From the NCBI RefSeq assembly GCF_026341825.1, contig NZ_JAPENY010000001.1, forward strand, positions 1,364,001 to 1,428,000: a DNA stretch of 64,000 bases, written 5' to 3'. The DNA comes from Streptomyces sp. NBC_00620. Lineage in GTDB: Bacteria > Actinomycetota > Actinomycetes > Streptomycetales > Streptomycetaceae. This document shows positions 59,704 to 64,000 of the stretch, piece after piece; the stretch's first letter is position 1; every line of letters begins with the position of its first letter. The position numbers and the translations under genes are program-made. Under the pieces are notes generated by a model. The model made no database searches. It saw nothing but the letters and a program-made list of their open reading frames with translations, and had not been told where the DNA came from.

Positions 59704-60744
59704 CTACGCGGTATTGACGCGTCGGCGGACGGACGTCGAGGTCCGCAGCACGAGCTCCGTGGCCAGTTCGATACGAGGCGACGCGGGCGCCCGACCCTGG
59801 GCAAGCTCCAGGAGCACCCTGGTCGCCTCGCGTCCCAGTTCCTCGAAAGGCTGTCGTACGGCGCTCAGCGGCGGGCAGGCCATGGCCGCCACCAGCGTGT
59901 CGTCGAAGGACATCACCGCCAGGTCGTCCGGCACGGCGAGCCCCAGCTGACGGGCCGCCTCCAGCACACCGAGCGCCTGCGCGTCACTGGCCGCGAAGAC
60001 GGCCGTGGGCGGATCGTCCGCCCGCAGGATCTGCGCGCTGGTGGCGAGCGCCTCGGCGTAGTCGAAGTCGGTCGAGCGGACGATCGCCGGATCGTAGGCG
60101 AGCCCGGCCTCCTCCAGCGCGGCCCGGTAACCGTGCACCCGCGCCGCCCCGGCCAGGGAGTGGGAGCGCCCCGCGACCATGCCGATACGGGTGTGTCCGA
60201 GGTCCAGCAGATGCTTCACGGCGTCCCGGGCACCGCTCCAGTTCGTCACCCCGATGCTGGGAATGTCCTCCGAGGGCGCGCTGAGCGGATCGATCAGGAC
60301 GACCGGGAGCCGCTGCTCGACGATGCGGCGCTGGTCCTCCTCGGACAGCATCGAGATCACGATGACGATCCCCGCCGCACCGAGCGCCACACACTCCTGC
60401 AGCCACCCGGAGATCGACCGCCGGCTCGTCGTCCCGGTGACCACGTCGATCCCGAGCCCGCCGGCCGCGTCCACGATGCCGCGGACCACCTCAAGCGTGT
60501 ACGGCCCCGACAGGTCCCGGAACACCGCGATGATCTGCCGGGGTGTCGCGGGATCCCGCTCCCACGGGCGGACGAACCCGTGCCGCGCCAGCAGTTCCTC
60601 GACCCGCTCACGCGTCGCCGCGCCGACGTCCCGGCGCCGGTGCACCACCTTCGACACCGTGCTGAGCGAGACCCCCGCCTCACCGGCGATGCTCGTCAGA
60701 AGGCCGTACTGCGCCTCCAGCTGTCCCTTGCCGCGACCTGTCAC
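59704..60744 (-). CDS. LacI-family transcriptional regulator
   Basis: The protein has 346 residues. The HTH and hinge are YGLLTSIAGEAGVSLSTVSKVVHRRRDVGAATRERVEELLARHGFVRP. The periplasmic-binding-like domain follows, with RIGMVAGRSHSLAGAARVHGYRAALEEAGL, PTAVFAASDAQALGVLEAARQLGLAVPDDLAVMSFDD and ELVLRTSTSVRR. GTG 60744 gives the usual distance to the HTH; the frame is open further up but with an unlikely composition. It probably represses the secreted sialidase-fold gene downstream. Confidence 0.9.
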   Translation of the reverse strand: MTGRGKGQLEAQYGLLTSIAGEAGVSLSTVSKVVHRRRDVGAATRERVEELLARHGFVRPWERDPATPRQIIAVFRDLSGPYTLEVVRGIVDAAGGLGIDVVTGTTSRRSISGWLQECVALGAAGIVIVISMLSEEDQRRIVEQRLPVVLIDPLSAPSEDIPSIGVTNWSGARDAVKHLLDLGHTRIGMVAGRSHSLAGAARVHGYRAALEEAGLAYDPAIVRSTDFDYAEALATSAQILRADDPPTAVFAASDAQALGVLEAARQLGLAVPDDLAVMSFDDTLVAAMACPPLSAVRQPFEELGREATRVLLELAQGRAPASPRIELATELVLRTSTSVRRRVNTA

Positions 60745-60896
60745 TCGATGCCCGTTCCGCTCGCCGAACACCGATACGCCGGACCGCACCGCGTATCTGT
60801 CCACAAACTTCGCCGCAAGGTAACGGGGCACGGCAGGCGGAGGCAAGACCGATGCACACGCCGCCCTCCGTCCCACCGCAGGAGGATCCACCTCTG

Positions 60897-60952
60897 AGCT
60901 CCCGGCTCCCGGCTCCCGGCTCTCAGCTCTCAGCTCTCAGCTCTCAGCTCTC
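60897..60952. repeat. eight-copy heptanucleotide array across the HupE stop codon
   Basis: Units AGCTCCC, two GGCTCCC, GGCTCTC and four AGCTCTC follow without spacers, 56 bp in all. The stop codon of the HupE-type gene (60937-60939) and its last codons are made from this array. Confidence 0.95.
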
Positions 60953-62325
60953 AACCGTCGGAGCCGGAGGCGGACACCCTCGCCCGGTTCGGACAGCGCG
61001 CGCCGGCGGGTGGCCAGTGTCCAGCCGACGGCCGCGATCGCGGCGAGCGTGAGGACGGCCAGCATCAGCGTGGTGTGGGATCCGGCGCTGTCGGCCGCCC
61101 GGGCGACCGGGTTGGGCATGCCGAGCCGGTCGGCCAGCCAGCCGAGGGCCGCCGTGCCGGTGAGCAGCGCGCCGCCCACCCGCAGCGCGGGCTGTACCCG
61201 CATCCGCGCGATCACGAGCAACGAGGGCAGAGCGAGGCACACCAGGAGGAGCTGGACCAGCTCGATGCCCAGGTTGAAGCCGAGGAGGCTGAACACGAGC
61301 TGTCCGGTGGACAGTTGCATCTCGGCGAGCACGAAGGAGAACGCCATGCCGTGGCCGAGCCCGAAGACGCCGGCCACGACCGCTTCCCTGCCCGCGAACA
61401 GCGGGCGGATCGCGTGCACGGCGCCGAGGAGGATGCTCGCGGCGATGAACGCCTCGACCGGCCGGCCGGGAATCTCCAGGCGACCGAGGGCAGTTGCGGC
61501 CAGCGCGACGGAGTGGCCGACGGTGAAGGCGATCGTGATGCGGCCGATACGCCCGAGCGCGGCACGGGCGCCGACCAGACCGCTCCAGCGTCCCCCGGCG
61601 GCCATCAGCGGTGCGGGCAGCAGCAGGATGAGCAGGAACAACAGATGGTCGGTGCCGGTGAGGATGTGGTCGCCGCCGAGTTCGACCATGGCGAGGAAGC
61701 CGCGCCAGGCGCTGCCGTCACCGAGGTCGACGGTCAGCGCCGGAACGGTCATGCTCCGGACGTCGAGACGGACGGTGCCGACCTGGGTGGCACTCACGTC
61801 GTCGCCGACCTGACCGGCGGCCCAGTCCTGTCGTACCGTCACCAGCGCCACGTGGGTGACGACCTGGTGGACGATCACGTCGTAGTCCAGCTTGAAGTGC
61901 CGTACGTCGGCACCGGCCGGCGGGGTGAGCACGGCCTTGGCGATCAGCTCGCGGTAGGGGCCGGTGGAGGTCTGCTCGGTGCTGCTGAGGCTCAGCGCGC
62001 CGATGCTGACCTGCCAGGCCTCGCCCTTGAGGGTGGTCGGGCGGATGTGCTGGGCGAGGTAGGTGCGGACGGCCTTGGCCTTGGTGGGCAGGGCGGCCGA
62101 TTCGATGGTGGTCAGATCGATGCCGCCGGCCGTGGCGAGGTCGCCGACGGGCAGTTCAAGGCGCGCGGTGACCGAGTCCTTGTACACGTCGAGCTGGACC
62201 ACTGAGTGCGGCATCGGATGCGCGGCGGCCGGCGACGCTCCGAGAAGGAGCGCCGCCGGTACCGCGATCGCGATCCCGGCCACCAGGCGAAGTGCTGTGG
62301 TCAGCCAGTTTCGCGGTCGGGTCAT
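60937..62325 (-). CDS. HupE/UreJ-family membrane protein
   Basis: The protein has 462 residues. A signal peptide (about 1-36) is followed by an extracytoplasmic region of ~190 residues starting HPMPHSVVQLDVYKDSVTARLELPV, then the HupE/UreJ_2 membrane part with GTDHLLFLLILLLPAPL, FTVGHSVALAATAL, LGHGMAFSFVLAEMQL and FNLGIELVQLLLVCLA. HupE/UreJ proteins are nickel or cobalt permease-like, but this two-domain form is often far from any hydrogenase and its substrate is unknown. The start overlaps the upstream stop by ATGA. The C-terminal residues RAES are made by the heptamer array. Confidence 0.9.
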   Translation of the reverse strand: MTRPRNWLTTALRLVAGIAIAVPAALLLGASPAAAHPMPHSVVQLDVYKDSVTARLELPVGDLATAGGIDLTTIESAALPTKAKAVRTYLAQHIRPTTLKGEAWQVSIGALSLSSTEQTSTGPYRELIAKAVLTPPAGADVRHFKLDYDVIVHQVVTHVALVTVRQDWAAGQVGDDVSATQVGTVRLDVRSMTVPALTVDLGDGSAWRGFLAMVELGGDHILTGTDHLLFLLILLLPAPLMAAGGRWSGLVGARAALGRIGRITIAFTVGHSVALAATALGRLEIPGRPVEAFIAASILLGAVHAIRPLFAGREAVVAGVFGLGHGMAFSFVLAEMQLSTGQLVFSLLGFNLGIELVQLLLVCLALPSLLVIARMRVQPALRVGGALLTGTAALGWLADRLGMPNPVARAADSAGSHTTLMLAVLTLAAIAAVGWTLATRRRALSEPGEGVRLRLRRLRAES

Positions 62326-63596
62326 GAGAAGGAGAACTCGCTGCCGTAGTCGCGGGTGTGGTCGCGGTACACCGTGTGGTAGTGGACCTTGCCCTGGATG
62401 ACGAGGCCGTTCTGGCAGACGAACTCGACCCAGACGCCGGGGCCGTCGATGCGCACGTAGTCGCCCTGGGTGTCGAGGGCGGTGCCGCCGGAGTAGCTGA
62501 CGTAGGTCTCGTTCAGCTCACGCTCGTACGTCTTCATGAGCTTCTTCGCGGTGGCGTCGTCCACGTTGGCGACCCAGGGGTGAATGGCCTTCAGGACCAG
62601 CTGCTTCTGCTTGGGCGACAGCTCGCTGACCTTGATGCCTTCCTTGGTCTCCGGGAACTGGCCGTCCTCACCCGGGCCGAGGAGCACGTCGTTGTACGTC
62701 CCGGACAGCTTGGCCGTGGCCAGCTGCTCGGTGCTCAGGCTGCCGGTCAGCGCGAGCATGCCGTTGCGCTGTTCCTCCAGCGGCGAGTACGTGGTGCCGT
62801 CGTCGGCGGTCCAGGTGGTCGGCTCGACACCTATGAAGAAGGGGCTGGCGCCTGCCACCTTGCCCTTCTTGTAGGTGAGGTTCACGGCGAGGTGGTGACC
62901 GCCGAAGTGCAGCTGCCAGGTGCCGTCCGCCGAGGGGGTGCCCAGGAACGCCATGTAGTAGAGGCCACTGCCGTAGCCGAAGGAGCCGCCTCCGCCGGTG
63001 CCGCCGGAGGGCGGGGCGCCGGTCGGAGCGTCGGTGGCCGTGGAGCTCGGGACCGCCGTGGCGGACGGGTCGGCGGAGGCCGTGCTCGACGCGGTGTCCG
63101 AGGGCGCCGGGCCCGTCCCCGCGGAGCTGGTGGCCTGCACCGAGGCGAGCACATCGTCGGCCTTGATGATCTGCGTGATCTGGTCGTACCCGCTGCCCTT
63201 GCCGGTGCCCGTAGCCACCTTCAACAGCTGCACGGCGGCGGCCAGCTGAGTGTCGCTCAGTGAACCGAGCTCGATGCCGGGACGGCAGGTCGACCCGCAG
63301 GGGAGGTTCGACCATGCCGTGGCGTTCGCCTCGGTGAGCTCAAGGAGCACCTCGGCCTGCTGGTCGGCGTCCAGCGTGTTCAGGAACGCGTTGGCGGCGC
63401 TGACCACGGCCTTGGTGCCGGTGGCCTGCTTGTCGACGGGGCGCTGGAGGCCTGCGGCCGATTTACCTGTCGATATATCCGTCGATGCGTTTGCCACGGC
63501 AAAGCCACCGCCGACAAGGACGACCGCCGTGATGGCACCGGCCACCCTCCGCGAATTCCGCCGCATACGCACTCGACGGGTTCTTTCTCTGCTCAT
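62322..63596 (-). CDS. DUF3500 secreted protein
   Basis: The protein has 424 residues. A basic N-terminus and one hydrophobic segment (about 17-34) form a signal peptide or anchor. The DUF3500 region has AANAFLNTLDADQQAEVLLELTE, SNLPCGSTCRPGIELGSLSD, LYYMAFLGTPSADGTWQLHFGGHHLAVNLTYKKGK and PFFIGVEPTTW. Its middle has a Ser/Thr/Ala/Pro linker of about 60 residues. AAGGAG 7 bases before ATG 63596 supports the start. DUF3500 is widespread but of unknown function. The stop overlaps the HupE start (ATGA), so the two are a unit. Confidence 0.9.
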   Translation of the reverse strand: MSRERTRRVRMRRNSRRVAGAITAVVLVGGGFAVANASTDISTGKSAAGLQRPVDKQATGTKAVVSAANAFLNTLDADQQAEVLLELTEANATAWSNLPCGSTCRPGIELGSLSDTQLAAAVQLLKVATGTGKGSGYDQITQIIKADDVLASVQATSSAGTGPAPSDTASSTASADPSATAVPSSTATDAPTGAPPSGGTGGGGSFGYGSGLYYMAFLGTPSADGTWQLHFGGHHLAVNLTYKKGKVAGASPFFIGVEPTTWTADDGTTYSPLEEQRNGMLALTGSLSTEQLATAKLSGTYNDVLLGPGEDGQFPETKEGIKVSELSPKQKQLVLKAIHPWVANVDDATAKKLMKTYERELNETYVSYSGGTALDTQGDYVRIDGPGVWVEFVCQNGLVIQGKVHYHTVYRDHTRDYGSEFSFS

Positions 63597-63710
63597 GAAC
63601 CACTCCTTCAAGTCTGGAACGAAGCCCGTTCCACTGCGACCTCGACCGCTCATCAGCAGCTACGGGCAGGACAGAAGCGCACGGCAGACACCTGCGCGCC
63701 GTCCGTGCGA

Positions 63711-63720
63711 TTGTTGACAA
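63711..63720. promoter_or_regulatory. small palindrome near the expected start site of the DUF3500-HupE unit
   Basis: TTGT-TG-ACAA covers the position where transcription from the -10 at 63722-63727 should begin. It is a candidate operator. Confidence 0.35.
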
Positions 63721-63721
63721 G

Positions 63722-63749
63722 ATTATCGACAGTCTTACCGGAATCTCAA
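63722..63749 (-). promoter_or_regulatory. sigma70-like promoter for the DUF3500-HupE unit
   Basis: On the minus strand TTGAGA (63749-63744), a 16-bp spacer and GATAAT (63727-63722) form a good promoter about 125 bases upstream of the DUF3500 start. Confidence 0.5.
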
Positions 63750-64000
63750 TGCATCTTCAGATGAACAAAAACATTCCTAGGTTGCGCCACAGCACAGGGT
63801 GAATTCACTGAATTCGCTTACGAATTTGACAGGCTGCCCTTATCGCGCGAATAGAATTTCCTGCTATTGCCGATAACCGGCCGGGGGCAGGTGGCACGAG
63901 CATGGCGCGGCCGAGGGGGCAGGGCGCGGGAGCATGACGCGGTCACGTCGATCGCGGCTGCGTCGACCATCGCGTCGTCACCGGGTCGTCACCGCGTCCG

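Larger units (their letters stand above)
63597..64000. other. lower-GC intergenic region at the window end
   Basis: No gene is supported in these 404 bases. The region from 63720 to 63870 is AT-rich for this genome. It holds a promoter candidate for the DUF3500-HupE unit and two short palindromes, GTGAATTCAC (63799-63808) and AATTCG-CTTA-CGAATT (63811-63826). Confidence 0.6.

Noticed and set aside
1..64000. tRNA, rRNA or riboswitch genes
   Set aside because: No tRNA cloverleaf with a T-loop, no rRNA core segment and no known riboswitch pattern was recognised by eye. A covariance-model scan would be needed to exclude small RNAs.

Overview
This window reads as a piece of Streptomyces chromosome. 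GC content is very high, third positions are nearly all G or C, GTG and TTG starts are common, and several genes are Streptomyces specialities: a TipA-type MerR regulator, a WhiJ-like developmental regulator set, an AfsR/SARP regulator and a cluster of zinc-free ribosomal proteins. From memory, the order from nuoD2 through fol, ftsH, dacB, ppa, tipA, gad and the alternative ribosomal genes matches the conserved S. coelicolor core region around SCO3390-SCO3430. No rRNA, tRNA, CRISPR array or prophage was seen.

Layout. 1-8 kb: a truncated sensor kinase, a MidA-type methyltransferase convergent with an orphan nuoD, two bacterial PH-domain membrane proteins, a coiled-coil membrane protein, and a membrane-anchored esterase divergent from a DUF2156 lipid aminoacyl-transferase-like protein. 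10-14 kb: folate cluster folP, an NTF2-like gene, folB, folK and a DUF3180 gene, with folE convergent. 14-24 kb: ftsH, hpt, tilS, a zincin metalloprotease, dacB, ppa, a ThrE-type exporter and a DedA protein. 24-29 kb: a YbjQ-like gene, tipA with its palindromic operator, and a two-gene unit of a ClC-type protein and glutamate decarboxylase that looks like acid-stress physiology. 29-35 kb: an Asp-box lipoprotein, a padR-controlled drug-type ABC transporter, a DinB protein and an aldehyde dehydrogenase. 35-37.2 kb: a WhiJ-like triad (XRE/DUF5753, ATPase, DUF397), in which two genes share a 30-bp upstream element. 37.5-40 kb: alternative ribosomal genes rpsR, rpmE, rpmG, rpmB and rpsN around a Zur-type site, with a COG0523 protein that has lost its GTP-binding motifs.

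40-64 kb is more accessory: a TnpB-related protein with an altered RuvC triad and no zinc ribbon, a DUF4232 lipoprotein, a DUF2786 protein, a MacB-type ABC transporter, a tandem array of a dispersed Streptomyces repeat, a Clp-N/HTH protein behind two operators, a family-A DNA polymerase-like protein, an AfsR-like regulator, an SDR, oleate hydratase, a secreted sialidase-fold protein with a LacI regulator, and a DUF3500-HupE pair. The last 280 bases hold no gene.

Two genome-wide habits are visible. At ten genes a TANNNT -10 hexamer sits exactly 6-7 bases before the start codon, which predicts leaderless mRNAs. Four gene 3' ends carry tandem duplications or heptanucleotide arrays at or just after the stop codon. 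The strongest leads for new biology are the shared element of the WhiJ-like triad, the pseudo-GTPase in the zinc-limitation cluster, the TnpB-like protein, the ClC-glutamate decarboxylase pair and the TipA protein that lacks the second thiopeptide-reactive cysteine.
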